37,763 nucleotides of DNA. Origin: Oscillatoriales cyanobacterium RM2_1_1. Lineage in GTDB: Bacteria; Cyanobacteriota; Cyanobacteriia; Cyanobacteriales; Microcoleaceae. Below the pieces are notes generated by a model. That model saw nothing but the letters and a program-made list of their open reading frames with translations. It did not search any database and was not told where the DNA came from. The stretch is from positions 1-37,763 of the forward strand of contig JAAURB010000049.1 of NCBI GenBank assembly GCA_012033335.1, written 5' to 3'. Positions 1-8,402 of this stretch are shown here, one piece after another. The position numbers were made by a program, and so were the translations under genes. Positions within the stretch are counted from its first letter, which is position 1; every line of letters begins with the position of its first letter.

Positions 1-33
1 ACAGTACCATTAGTTCACTATTTTTTGATTATT

Positions 34-68
34 AGGAGGCAGAATACTACTTTCTGCCTCCTTTTTTT
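34..68 (+). terminator. Strong intrinsic terminator of an upstream gene outside the window
   Basis: A perfect 11-bp stem (AGGAGGCAGAA at 34-44 pairing with TTCTGCCTCCT at 52-62) encloses a 7-nt loop and runs straight into seven T residues (62-68). The T tract lies only on the + strand side, so it terminates rightward transcription from a gene beyond the left edge. It faces the end of the minus-strand gene at 130-654. Confidence 0.85.
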
Positions 69-129
69 GTGTCTTAAGCTTTCTTTCAACACTTCTGGGA
101 GTCAACCTCAGATATTACAAACATTAATA

Positions 130-654
130 TCAATATCTCCGATCGGCTTCGTCCTGAGCCACCTCTGCATTGCGACGATAGAGGGCCCCTCGATTTTGAG
201 CTGTCCCATAACGAGAATAGTCAGAGGATACGGTTGCCATTAGCACTGATGCCGCTTGCCATTTCTCAGCAATCACCAGCCACTCTGCTCGAGTTTGGGC
301 AGATTTGCCTAAATTAACTGCCTCCTCCGCCAACCGAACAGCCTGGGCAAATTTGGCTTCATCAGATAATTGAGGCACCTCAGGGACGAAGGTCAGAGAA
401 ACATCAGGATTGGTCGGCGATGAACGGTCTGGAATAGGGGAGGGGGCAGAATTTTGATCAGAACCCGAGCTTGGGGTTTGTAGAGAAGTCGGAAATTCTG
501 CCGGAGAGCCTGAGGAGAGGGGCACTTGAGGTCTGAATTTGAAGGCCAAGGCGATCGCAATTCCCCCCATTAGCAAACTCAGGATTGCTCCCATGAGAAA
601 ACCATACCGGAATCGATTCCGGGAAGGAGGAACTTGAATAGAATCAAAGATCAT
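130..654 (-). CDS. Conserved-looking membrane-anchored protein of unknown function
   Basis: This 174-residue protein has a short basic N-terminus, one hydrophobic segment (about residues 18-40), a low-complexity Pro/Ser-rich linker (about 41-90) and an alpha-helical C-terminal region (about 95-174) rich in Ala, Glu, Trp and Tyr. I recognise the C-terminal pattern (a Trp-containing helix pair followed by a regularly spaced Tyr, Arg and Asn stretch) from unannotated cyanobacterial membrane proteins, but no function is known to me. Topology suggests an N-in anchor with the helical part outside the cytoplasmic membrane; that is inference. The start is 13 bp downstream of the stop of the gene at 668-1150, so the two are probably co-transcribed. 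Confidence 0.75.
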   Translation of the reverse strand: MIFDSIQVPPSRNRFRYGFLMGAILSLLMGGIAIALAFKFRPQVPLSSGSPAEFPTSLQTPSSGSDQNSAPSPIPDRSSPTNPDVSLTFVPEVPQLSDEAKFAQAVRLAEEAVNLGKSAQTRAEWLVIAEKWQAASVLMATVSSDYSRYGTAQNRGALYRRNAEVAQDEADRRY

Positions 655-667
655 GGTCTGGTCTCGG

Positions 668-1150
668 CTAGCTGAGGTAACCTTCCCGGGAATGGGCCAT
701 CAATCCGGCTAGAAACCGCTGAAATAAGTTGGGCTGCTGAAGTGGGATTTCCTCCTGCCAGAGGAGTGGGGGATGTAGATCTGAATCAAGCTGGTCTAAC
801 CAGAGCAGTTGTTCAGCCTGTTCAACTCGACCATAAATTCGGGCTGTGGCTACATGATCTGGCTGCAGAATCGTTAGGCCCCTGCAAACAGTGGAAACAA
901 TTGTGGATTGATCTAGAGACCTAGCTGTCGGTGCCTCACAGAGCACATACAATACCCCCTCCCTCAAAACGGCCCGAGCCTTGACTTCTAGGTCGGCAAG
1001 TTTAAGCTCGGCAAGCAAGCGATTGAGCACCTGAAGAATGGCTCCGGCTTTTCCCTGTCGAGCCTGCTGGATCGTTCCAGGGGGAATTTGATTGAGGACA
1101 TTAGATGTTCTCGTAGGATCCACGGAGGAATAGGTATTGATAGGGATCAT
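668..1150 (-). CDS. Hypothetical protein, 160 residues
   Basis: No family is recognised with confidence. The protein is soluble, with a helical N-terminal third (about residues 25-55, Gln/Leu-rich), a central alternating strand and helix region (about 60-110) with one Cys in a YVLCEAP motif and one in a TVCRGL motif, and an acidic, Pro- and Leu-containing tail. No signal peptide is seen. The ATG at 1150 lies inside a dispersed intergenic repeat whose other copies lie in noncoding DNA (see the repeat entry), so the upstream region, and possibly the start, was remodelled by that repeat. It sits 13 bp upstream of the membrane-protein gene at 130-654 and is likely in one operon with it. Confidence 0.7.
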   Translation of the reverse strand: MIPINTYSSVDPTRTSNVLNQIPPGTIQQARQGKAGAILQVLNRLLAELKLADLEVKARAVLREGVLYVLCEAPTARSLDQSTIVSTVCRGLTILQPDHVATARIYGRVEQAEQLLWLDQLDSDLHPPLLWQEEIPLQQPNLFQRFLAGLMAHSREGYLS

Positions 1151-1281
1151 GGACTAAATACCGTAGAGCAGTCATCTCGGCTGTTTCCTAGGGCAAGCAA
1201 GGGCTGGCATACGGATCAAAGCATTCTCAGGGGTAGAACAACTATCTCGGCTATTTTCCCGCAGGCAAGATGCCTGCGCCA
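1148..1281 (-). repeat. Dispersed repeat family A, two adjacent copies
   Basis: Two diverged copies lie in tandem (about 1148-1202 and 1212-1281), both oriented on the minus strand. Each reads, on the minus strand, a CTTGCCTGC-like start (complete palindrome GCAGGCAAGATGCCTGC at 1261-1277 in the second), then a GCCGAGA-type core and a TTTGATCC or TTTAGTCCAT end. The same unit recurs at 21077-21136, 32712-32757 and 32785-32836. The first copy runs into the ATG of the 160-residue protein. Confidence 0.7.
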
Positions 1282-1317
1282 CAGGATTTTTATCTGATCT
1301 GAAATATTCCTTAGTAT

Positions 1318-1797
1318 TCAGTTAGTGTTCAGGAAGTTCTTGAGTTTTTGAGTCAGATCCTCAATCAGCCCTGACTGGTGCTGCGGCTGAGAACTGAGGG
1401 CGACTTCGACCCGCTGCACCGTCTCCTCAGGTAGATTCAGAAGCTGAACCAGTTTAGCGTAGGCGGCGGCTTCATCTGCATTAATATCAGGCTCATCGGC
1501 AGTGCGAGCACTAGACTTGATCACCTTATAACCCAGAGTCAATACCAGTTCTCGCTCCTCGGGGGTCTCCAGCTTTGGGATCAATTCTTCTAGAGGAATG
1601 TTCTGGATCATATATTCCCGTAATTCCTGACGAACTTGTTCCTGCTGAGTCCCGGTCACAAATAGACGAGTCAACTCATCAAGCATGACATCAATTTCTT
1701 CCTCTGCCAGATGGCCATCTGACCAGGCCATGGAGGTAACCACCCGCAGAAGATTCATCTGACGGGGCGTAATCGAGGGGGGTGGGGGGGTTTGCAT
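1318..1797 (-). CDS. TerB-like tellurite-resistance-domain protein
   Basis: This 159-residue all-helical acidic protein matches the TerB fold pattern: a helix with MAWSDGHLAEEE (about residues 23-34), in which Asp and Glu residues form the metal-binding site of the family, followed by further amphipathic helices. TerB-domain proteins occur in stress-response complexes, but in cyanobacteria most are uncharacterised, so tellurite resistance should not be assumed. The N-terminus MQTPPPPS is encoded by G-runs at about 1774-1790. An AGGAG ribosome binding site lies 9 bp before the ATG. It follows the M61 peptidase gene by 47 bp and may be read with it. Confidence 0.8.
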   Translation of the reverse strand: MQTPPPPSITPRQMNLLRVVTSMAWSDGHLAEEEIDVMLDELTRLFVTGTQQEQVRQELREYMIQNIPLEELIPKLETPEERELVLTLGYKVIKSSARTADEPDINADEAAAYAKLVQLLNLPEETVQRVEVALSSQPQHQSGLIEDLTQKLKNFLNTN

Positions 1798-1844
1798 AAA
1801 TAGGCACTCCTAAAATTTGGACATCACTATTCCTACAAATTCTC

Positions 1845-3665
1845 TCATACCTGTTGGTACGGACATCCCAGCCATCCCGTAAAGTTTCGTTGCTGTACCG
1901 CCGTTGGGTTGGCCAAGGCTACAATCTGGTAACTCCTGGGTTGAGGGGGGGCCAGAGTAACCTGGCGAGTTCGCAACTCATCCTGATGAAATACCGTCAG
2001 CTCTACCGTGTCTCCAGGACGAAAATCTTGCAGTCGCTCGTTCAACTGCTCAGAATTGACCCGGAATCCATTGAAAGCCAGAAGCTCATCATTAGCATCC
2101 AGGCCAGCCCGTTGGGCTGGACCCTCGGCGATCACGAATTTAATGATGTTTTGACCGGCTTCGGTTATAACCTTTAACCCCAAACAGGGCAGGTTTTGAC
2201 TCAACTCAGCCTTGATTCTCAAACCAAACGGTTCCAAATACTGGTCATAGGGCAGTTCTTCAGTCCCCTCAATATAGCGCTGGAAAAACTCCTGAAGATC
2301 TCGACCCGCGATCGCCTCAATCACAGCTTGCAAATCCTCTGGGGTATACCCCGTCTCAGACCGGCCAAACCGTTGCCATATCTGTCTCATGACATCATCT
2401 AGCGATCGCTGATTGTCATGGTCAGCCCGAATCTGTAAATCCAGTAACCAGGCCACTAATTCTCCCTTGAGATAGTAAGAAACCTGGGTATTGTCACTGT
2501 GGGCATCCCGCCGATACAGCTTGATCCAGGCATCCCAACTGGACTGACTCAAAGACTGGAGCTTGCGCCCTGGGATAGTCTGGAGTCGGGTGATATTGCT
2601 GGCAATATTGTTGAGGTAGGTCTTGAGATCCCAGAGCCCTGCCCGGAAGGGAACCACGCCGTCATAATAACTGGTCACTCCTTCACAGAACCACAGAGAT
2701 GGGGTGTAGTTTTCCTGATCATAGTCAAATTGCTCCAGGGCTTTGGGACGAATCCGCTTGACATTCCACAGATGAAAGAATTCATGGGCCACCAATTGCA
2801 AGAACCGATTGTACTTATCCTTGGCCTGAAACCCAAACCGGGGGTAGTTTAGGGTGCAGCAGTCTTTATGCTCTAGCCCTCCGAAGCCCTGACTGGAGAG
2901 GTGCAGGATGAACAGATAGCGATCGTAGGGTAAGCCCCCAAACAGTTCAGCCTCCACAGCAATCATTTTTTGGGTATCCGCAATCATTCGCGCTGGATCT
3001 ACATTGCCTTTTCCCCAAATTACCCACTCATGGGGCTTGTCCTGGACTTGGAACGGATAGACTTGATGGTTGCCGATTTCAAATGGACTGTCTACCAGGC
3101 TATCGAAGTTTTTGGCTTGGAAGATATTTGGTTGTTGAGGCACTGTAGTCAGAGAAGTTGCTACCTGCCAATCCTGGGGCAGGATGAGTTGAACCTGATG
3201 GGGAACCGATTCATAGCCGGGAATATAGAAAAATAAAGCAGCTCCATTAAAATAACCGTGGGTTTCATCCAGATGATTGGTGCGAACCGTCAGATCATTG
3301 GCAAACACTCGATAGGTAATGACCACCTGAGTAGAACCCTGAAGCTGAACTCGCCAGTGATTCTTCGTTTGTTTGTGCCACAGGAGCGATCTCCCCTGGC
3401 TATCTTCTGCTTGAAAGTCCTGTAAATGACGGCTGTATTCCCGCACCAGATAGGAACCCGGAGTCCAGACAGGCATTTTCAAATCTAGAGATGACGGTGG
3501 ATCCTCAACCTGGAATAAAACGGATAAATCTACTGCCAATCGAACCTCAAACAGATGATTCTCTGGTTGAGGCATGGCCACCTGATAATACAGTCCAATG
3601 GTAGTAGTAGACCCTGGCGGAAAAGCACTGGTTAAGGGCAAGGGGGAGGGCAGGATTTCCGTCAT
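1845..3665 (-). CDS. M61 family metallopeptidase with C-terminal PDZ domain
   Basis: This 606-residue protein has the M61 (glycyl aminopeptidase) arrangement: an N-terminal beta-sandwich region (about 20-210), a catalytic gluzincin domain with HEFFH at residues 294-298 (two zinc-ligand His and the catalytic Glu) and the third ligand Glu about 30 residues later in WFCEGVTSYY (E328), then a PDZ domain (about 490-590). Length and order fit the family. Characterised relatives are aminopeptidases with a preference for N-terminal Gly or Ala, and the PDZ domain probably positions substrate or oligomer partners. No signal peptide is visible, so it is predicted cytoplasmic. An 11-bp perfect tandem duplication (3680-3701) lies just upstream of the start and may affect its promoter. 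Confidence 0.93.
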   Translation of the reverse strand: MTEILPSPLPLTSAFPPGSTTTIGLYYQVAMPQPENHLFEVRLAVDLSVLFQVEDPPSSLDLKMPVWTPGSYLVREYSRHLQDFQAEDSQGRSLLWHKQTKNHWRVQLQGSTQVVITYRVFANDLTVRTNHLDETHGYFNGAALFFYIPGYESVPHQVQLILPQDWQVATSLTTVPQQPNIFQAKNFDSLVDSPFEIGNHQVYPFQVQDKPHEWVIWGKGNVDPARMIADTQKMIAVEAELFGGLPYDRYLFILHLSSQGFGGLEHKDCCTLNYPRFGFQAKDKYNRFLQLVAHEFFHLWNVKRIRPKALEQFDYDQENYTPSLWFCEGVTSYYDGVVPFRAGLWDLKTYLNNIASNITRLQTIPGRKLQSLSQSSWDAWIKLYRRDAHSDNTQVSYYLKGELVAWLLDLQIRADHDNQRSLDDVMRQIWQRFGRSETGYTPEDLQAVIEAIAGRDLQEFFQRYIEGTEELPYDQYLEPFGLRIKAELSQNLPCLGLKVITEAGQNIIKFVIAEGPAQRAGLDANDELLAFNGFRVNSEQLNERLQDFRPGDTVELTVFHQDELRTRQVTLAPPQPRSYQIVALANPTAVQQRNFTGWLGCPYQQV

Positions 3666-3815
3666 GAAATGTTTACTTAATTCCTATTAGATTCCTATTA
3701 GAAAGATTTCAATGGCGATTCCTAATCACGTGAGGTACAGATTTGAAGGGTGGCGACGGGATGCGCTGCCACCTCTCGTACTCTAGCGGCGTTGGAAACG
3801 CTGTATTAAAGAGTC

Positions 3816-4496
3816 CTATTGGCTGGAAAGATGGTGTAGATGCTTGAGATTGCTCAGATGGATGGTTTTGTTATCCTCATCAATGTTGACCCAACCCTTA
3901 CTGACCAGCTTTTCTAGAATCTTATTGGTGTCTCCTGGACTGATGTCTGTAACATCTGCCAAATCCTTAGTTGGAATATTCAGAATATCTACTCCTTTTT
4001 CGGTAGATTGACCATAGCTCTCGGCCAACTCAACCAGGGTATTGGCTAGTTTTACCGCCGGGGGACGATGGCGCAGTTGATATCGCTGATTGCTCTGGCG
4101 CAGTCGGCGCACCATCAGCTGCAACATCCGGTGGTGCAGTTGCGGATCTTTAAACAAGGTCTGAATAAATCGTTGAGCAGAAACGCTAATTAATCTGACT
4201 GGAGACAGGGCAATCACATCATTTGACCGGGGAGACTCATCTAAAATTGCCATCTCCCCAAAAAAATCCCCTCGCCCCAAGATGGCCAGGGTTGCCGCAT
4301 TCTCCCCCGACAGTCGCCGTACCTTGACCCATCCTGAGACAATAAAATAAACTGCATTTCCCCAGGCATCCTCCATCACTACCGCCCGATCCGGAGGATA
4401 GTCATGCTTGACCGCTACGGAAAGCAGCCACTCTAGAGTTTCTGGACTTGACCCTTTGAATAGGGGAAAAAGCTCACTGAATGCTTCAGTCTGCAT
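3816..4496 (-). CDS. Crp/Fnr-family transcription regulator, probably cAMP-binding
   Basis: The 226-residue protein has an N-terminal cyclic-nucleotide-binding beta-roll (about 10-115), a long dimerisation helix (about 118-150) and a Crp-type winged helix at the C-terminus (recognition helix about 186-200). The phosphate-binding cassette reads FGE at 79-81 and RS at 90-91. These are the positions that in E. coli CRP contact the cAMP phosphate and ribose, so cAMP binding is likely, as in Synechocystis SyCRP1. It lacks the N-terminal Cys cluster of Fnr. It is transcribed away from the adenylate cyclase gene at 5123, which suggests a matched synthesis and sensing pair (inference). I saw no clear TGTGA-N6-TCACA site in the shared spacer. 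Confidence 0.9.
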   Translation of the reverse strand: MQTEAFSELFPLFKGSSPETLEWLLSVAVKHDYPPDRAVVMEDAWGNAVYFIVSGWVKVRRLSGENAATLAILGRGDFFGEMAILDESPRSNDVIALSPVRLISVSAQRFIQTLFKDPQLHHRMLQLMVRRLRQSNQRYQLRHRPPAVKLANTLVELAESYGQSTEKGVDILNIPTKDLADVTDISPGDTNKILEKLVSKGWVNIDEDNKTIHLSNLKHLHHLSSQ

Positions 4497-5122
4497 GGGA
4501 TTCGCTACAACTAGAAATCACACTGGGCCATCGATCAGACATGGTTTTCACTACTACAGTTCACACTACTATAACGGTATCAAATAGAGCTTTGATTGAG
4601 ATCAGTAGTCCTGAACTGATCCTCCGATCATCGTTTCACCACAACTGGAAAAACTTTGCAGAAGCGTTAACAGGATCGAGAATACCCTTTATGTAGAGTA
4701 CCTCAATTATACAGCGACGGTTGAGCTCTCCCAAACCCCAGGGAAAAGATCCCTCCAGAAATACCTTTAGCTGCTCAGGGATTTTACCATCCACTTCATA
4801 TCAAATCCCCTTAAAATAGAGCTTGAAAGAGGTATTCCGGTTTGGCTGAGGAAGCTGATTCAATCAGAGGCAGCTTAAACTGAGGGGTAAACCATTAGAG
4901 GTGAGCCCTTCAGGAGTATCCTCCGAGCTGAGGCACTGCGGCATCGTTGTCAAGCACCATATCCAAGACCGTCCCCATAATACAGGCCCAAACCCTACCC
5001 ACAAACTATCTGCATCATCCGCATAAGTCGATATCAGTTGATTATCAATTAACCGATCATTAATTAATCGATTATTAAAGTGATCAAGTTGATTAGTTTG
5101 AGTCCCTCTATCTTAAAATCTT
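4497..5122. other. 626-bp divergent spacer between the Crp-type regulator and adenylate cyclase
   Basis: The spacer must hold the promoters of both flanking genes. Near the crp end there is a short direct repeat of CACTACTA type (about 4549-4573). The middle (about 4720-4990) is GC-richer, with several short inverted repeats and no convincing ORF. It could be a long 5' leader. The 57 bp at 5040-5096 form an AT-rich degenerate repeat listed separately. No tRNA, no clear terminator and no clear CRP box were seen. Confidence 0.5.
5040..5096. repeat. AT-rich degenerate tandem repeat directly upstream of the adenylate cyclase
   Basis: Four units of about 12-15 bp begin with GAT: GATTATCAATTAACC (5040), GATCATTAATTAATC (5055), GATTATTAAAGT (5070) and GATCAAGTTGATTAG (5082). 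They end 26 bp before the ATG. The spacing and AT-richness would suit a promoter or an array of regulator sites, but no known operator consensus is matched. Confidence 0.6.
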
Positions 5123-8100
5123 ATGTCTGCGCCTTCTACTGACCCCAACTCAAAGCAGGAATTGGATCCGATTACCCCGACTACCGTAATGACTGAACAT
5201 GGCTCCTCAGTTTCGGGTTCAATTAATGGTGGGGGGAGCCATGCCATTGTTAGAGCCGGGGGCAGTTTTGATTCATTTCTGGCTCCCCTAACCCGGGATA
5301 AATTTGTGGGGGTGGTGCGGGATGTAGAGCAGAAGTTGCAGACTGTGAATGAGACCCTGAGTATGCTGGAGAATCTCCTAGATGCCCAGGGATTTGAGCT
5401 GATCCTGAATGAAATGTTGCGGGCGATTACCCTGAAAACTGGGGAGTTGCTCAATGCCGACCGCAGCACCATTTGGCTGATGGACGATGAAAAAGATGAG
5501 TTATGGTCTACGTTAGCGGAGAGTGAAGACGGTAAACCCCTTGAATTGAGAATCCCCAAGAATGCCGGGATCGCTGGAGAAGCCGCCACCGAGCTCAAGG
5601 TCATCAATATCCCCTACGATTTTTATAGTGATGACCGTTCCGCCGCTGCCAAGGAATCCGACCGCCGGTATGGTTATCGTACCTACACCATGCTAGTCAT
5701 GCCGCTTTTGAGTGATTGTGGCAAATTGGTGGCAGTTGTCCAGTTGTTGAACAAATTAAAGTTAGATTGTCGAGAATCCGATCCCCTAGAGCAGAAAATT
5801 GACCAACTCGGATTCACCCCTGAAGATCAACAGCTCTTTCATGAATTCGCCCCTTCAATTCGGCTGATTCTAGAATCCTCCAAGGCTTTCTATGCGGCAA
5901 CTCAGCGCCAGAGAGCTGCTACTGCCCTGATGAATGCGGTTGACTCCTTAAGCAAGTGTGGTCTTGATCTGGAAGAAACCCTCAAAAATGTCATGGATCA
6001 GGCGAAGGAATTGATGAATGCCGACCGGAGTACGTTGTGGCTCCTGGATCATGAACGGAATGAACTCTGGACAAAAATTCCCATTGAGGGCAAGCCGACG
6101 GTCGTTCGGATCCCGTCAACGGCTGGCTTTGCTGGTATTGTCGCCCAAAGCGGTGAACCCCTACTCATTCCCTTTGATGTCTACCAGGATAAACGTTCTG
6201 CCAAGTCTCAAGAAACTGATCGAAAAGCCGACTATCGCACCTGCAGCCTGCTCTGTATGCCCGTATTCAACTCAGACGATGAGTTGATTGGAGTCACCCA
6301 ACTGATTAATAAGAAAAAGCAGGGAGACTATCCCCCCTACGACCCCAATACCTGGCCCGAGCCTCCAGAACAGTGGAAAGCCAGCTTCAATCGCAATGAC
6401 CAAGAGTTCATGAAGGCATTCAATATCCAGGCTGGGGTGGCCCTGCAAAATGCTAAGCTCTTCCAGAAAGTCAAAGAACAAGAACAACGGCAGAAAGATA
6501 TTCTCCGCAGCTTAACCAACGGGGTCATCTCAACCGACAAGCGGGGCAACCTGATCGCCACCAATGAATGCGCCATGGAGCTACTGGGTCTAACCGAGAC
6601 CATCTTGACCGAAGGCTGCTATGTCCCTGAGCTGATTCACTTGAAAGAGGGAAATTTTACCCGGTGGTTTGAAGCGGCCCTGAACCCTCAAGATTCCAAA
6701 GATCGCCAACAGTATTATCCCGATCAGACATTTCTGTCCAGCGCTACAGATCATCCCCACAGCATCAATCTGTCGATCAATTCTATGTCTGATATCGATG
6801 ACCCGGCCAAGGTCAGCGGGGTGCTGGTGGTGATGGAAGATATCAGCGAAGAAAAAGAGGTCAAGAACCTGATCTACCGCTACATGACCCCAGAAGTGGC
6901 CGAACAGTTATTGGCTAGTGGTGACATTGGTCTAGGGGGAAAACGCAAACATGTGACGGTGCTATTTAGTGACATTCGCGGCTATACCTCTTTGACCGAA
7001 AAGCTCCAGGCAGAAGAAGTTGTAGCCATGCTGAATGAGTACTTTGAGGAGATGGTGGATGTTGTTCTGAGCTATAAAGGCACCCTGGATAAGTATATTG
7101 GAGACGCTTTAATGGCAGTTTTTGGTTCTCCGGCTCCCCTGGATGACCATCCCTGGATGGCGATGCAGGCGGCGGTACAAATGCGCAATCGCCTGGCTCA
7201 GTTCAATCTAAAGCGGGCTGAAAAAGGTCTGGCCGAGATTAAAATTGGCATGGGACTGCACTCTGATGAAGTGGTCAGCGGTAATATTGGCTCTAGCAAA
7301 CGCATGGAGCTCACCTCTATTGGCGATGGAGTCAACCTGGCTTCTCGGTTAGAGGGAGCCAGCAAGCAGTATGGGACAGATTTGATCATTAGTGAAAATA
7401 CTTATCATCCCTATGCTGAGCGCCTGATTGTTCGGGAACTGGACATTATCACGGTGAAAGGCAAGAGCAAACCGGTGCGGATTTATGAATTGGTGGGGAT
7501 TCGACCGGAATATTTAACTCAACCCCTGTTAGCTTCCCCAGAGATTTCCACGACCCAGCAACAGATTATTGATCATTATCATCAAGGGCGACAGTATTAC
7601 CTCAAGCCTGCCATAGAGAAGCTCGGATCTGAGGATATTGCCAAGGTTCTAGATGATCTGAATCGGCAATCGGATGGCCAGCTCAAAAAGTTGTCCTATG
7701 ATGAGCCCCGGCTTCTAGCAGAAATGCTACTGCAACTTTCCCTAGAGCAATTGCTAGAGATTTTAGGGGCAAACTCCTTGGGTCAATTGGCTTTAGGCCA
7801 GTTTAAGGCCATGACCACAGAGGAACTAGAAACTAAAGTTCTAGAAAAAGTCACTCAGCTTACCGTTCAGGATACCCGGCAATTGCTCACCTACAAACTC
7901 AAGCAGTTCACAGTGGATCTAGCCCTCCAACAACACCTGGAAGATCTCGCCCAGGAAATGTCAATGGCTCAAATTCGTAAGCTAATTGACCTAGCTAGAA
8001 AGAGATTTGCCCTCAAGGCCAAGGAAGCATTCCGGGCGGCAAAACGGGAATTCATTGAAGTTTTAAATATTGATCCAAAGAACAAAGCCGCCAAACTTCA

Positions 8101-8182
8101 TGTTGATCGATGTATATTGTATGAGACGACGACCCCTCCCCACGAGACCTGGGATGGAGTCTGGCAACTGACGGAAAAGTAG
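5123..8182 (+). CDS. cyaB: CyaB-type class III adenylate cyclase (GAF-GAF-PAS-cyclase)
   Basis: The 1019-residue protein makes cAMP from ATP. Domain order: GAF-A (about 75-250), GAF-B (about 270-445), PAS (about 455-580), class III cyclase (about 605-790), then a C-terminal extension. Both GAF domains contain an NK dipeptide in NKLK and NKKK, as in cyclic-nucleotide-binding GAFs. In the cyclase, metal ligands are D617 (FSDIRGYT) and D661 (GDALMAVFG), adenine specificity is set by K657 and T731 (ELTSIGDG), and transition-state residues are N738 and R742. Thr instead of Asp at the purine position marks class IIIb, whose Anabaena member CyaB1 is bicarbonate-stimulated. The C-terminus ends in a WDGVW motif typical of CyaB proteins, but an extra helical block of about 130-150 residues lies inside this module (about 828-965). 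No membrane segment is seen. Confidence 0.93.
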   Translation: MSAPSTDPNSKQELDPITPTTVMTEHGSSVSGSINGGGSHAIVRAGGSFDSFLAPLTRDKFVGVVRDVEQKLQTVNETLSMLENLLDAQGFELILNEMLRAITLKTGELLNADRSTIWLMDDEKDELWSTLAESEDGKPLELRIPKNAGIAGEAATELKVINIPYDFYSDDRSAAAKESDRRYGYRTYTMLVMPLLSDCGKLVAVVQLLNKLKLDCRESDPLEQKIDQLGFTPEDQQLFHEFAPSIRLILESSKAFYAATQRQRAATALMNAVDSLSKCGLDLEETLKNVMDQAKELMNADRSTLWLLDHERNELWTKIPIEGKPTVVRIPSTAGFAGIVAQSGEPLLIPFDVYQDKRSAKSQETDRKADYRTCSLLCMPVFNSDDELIGVTQLINKKKQGDYPPYDPNTWPEPPEQWKASFNRNDQEFMKAFNIQAGVALQNAKLFQKVKEQEQRQKDILRSLTNGVISTDKRGNLIATNECAMELLGLTETILTEGCYVPELIHLKEGNFTRWFEAALNPQDSKDRQQYYPDQTFLSSATDHPHSINLSINSMSDIDDPAKVSGVLVVMEDISEEKEVKNLIYRYMTPEVAEQLLASGDIGLGGKRKHVTVLFSDIRGYTSLTEKLQAEEVVAMLNEYFEEMVDVVLSYKGTLDKYIGDALMAVFGSPAPLDDHPWMAMQAAVQMRNRLAQFNLKRAEKGLAEIKIGMGLHSDEVVSGNIGSSKRMELTSIGDGVNLASRLEGASKQYGTDLIISENTYHPYAERLIVRELDIITVKGKSKPVRIYELVGIRPEYLTQPLLASPEISTTQQQIIDHYHQGRQYYLKPAIEKLGSEDIAKVLDDLNRQSDGQLKKLSYDEPRLLAEMLLQLSLEQLLEILGANSLGQLALGQFKAMTTEELETKVLEKVTQLTVQDTRQLLTYKLKQFTVDLALQQHLEDLAQEMSMAQIRKLIDLARKRFALKAKEAFRAAKREFIEVLNIDPKNKAAKLHVDRCILYETTTPPHETWDGVWQLTEK

Positions 8183-8296
8183 GCTGCTGGCTGGTTTAGG
8201 GGGTAAGGAAGCCAAATCACCCAGGGGCAAGTAGAATGAAGGATGGTGGGAGATCAGGGTATTCTAGGATTTGATCAGGATAAACGATTAGTTTAG

Positions 8297-8329
8297 AAAT
8301 CAGATAGAAGTCAGATAGGAATCAGAATT
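8297..8329. repeat. 11-bp tandem repeat, three copies
   Basis: AAATCAGATAG (8297), AAGTCAGATAG (8308) and GAATCAGAATT (8319) lie head to tail in the 220-bp spacer before the gene at 8403. It is one of many 9-15-bp imperfect duplications in the spacers of this window. Confidence 0.75.
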
Positions 8330-8402
8330 AAATAACCTCAATATTTAATTTGTTAATCCCGAAGTAATTGCTGATGATGGATTAGAGCAGGCACCATACA
8401 AT

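Noticed and set aside
4481-4696. Plus-strand ORF overlapping the crp start
   Set aside because: It has no domain, no ribosome binding site, and lies in the divergent promoter region.
4497-5122. CRP operator in the spacer between crp and the cyclase
   Set aside because: TTCACA and TCACA half-sites occur, but none has a partner TGTGA at the right distance.
5113-5607. Minus-strand ORF of 164 codons opposite the cyclase N-terminus
   Set aside because: It is Ser-rich, low in complexity and antisense to the GAF-A coding region, so it is a codon-bias shadow.
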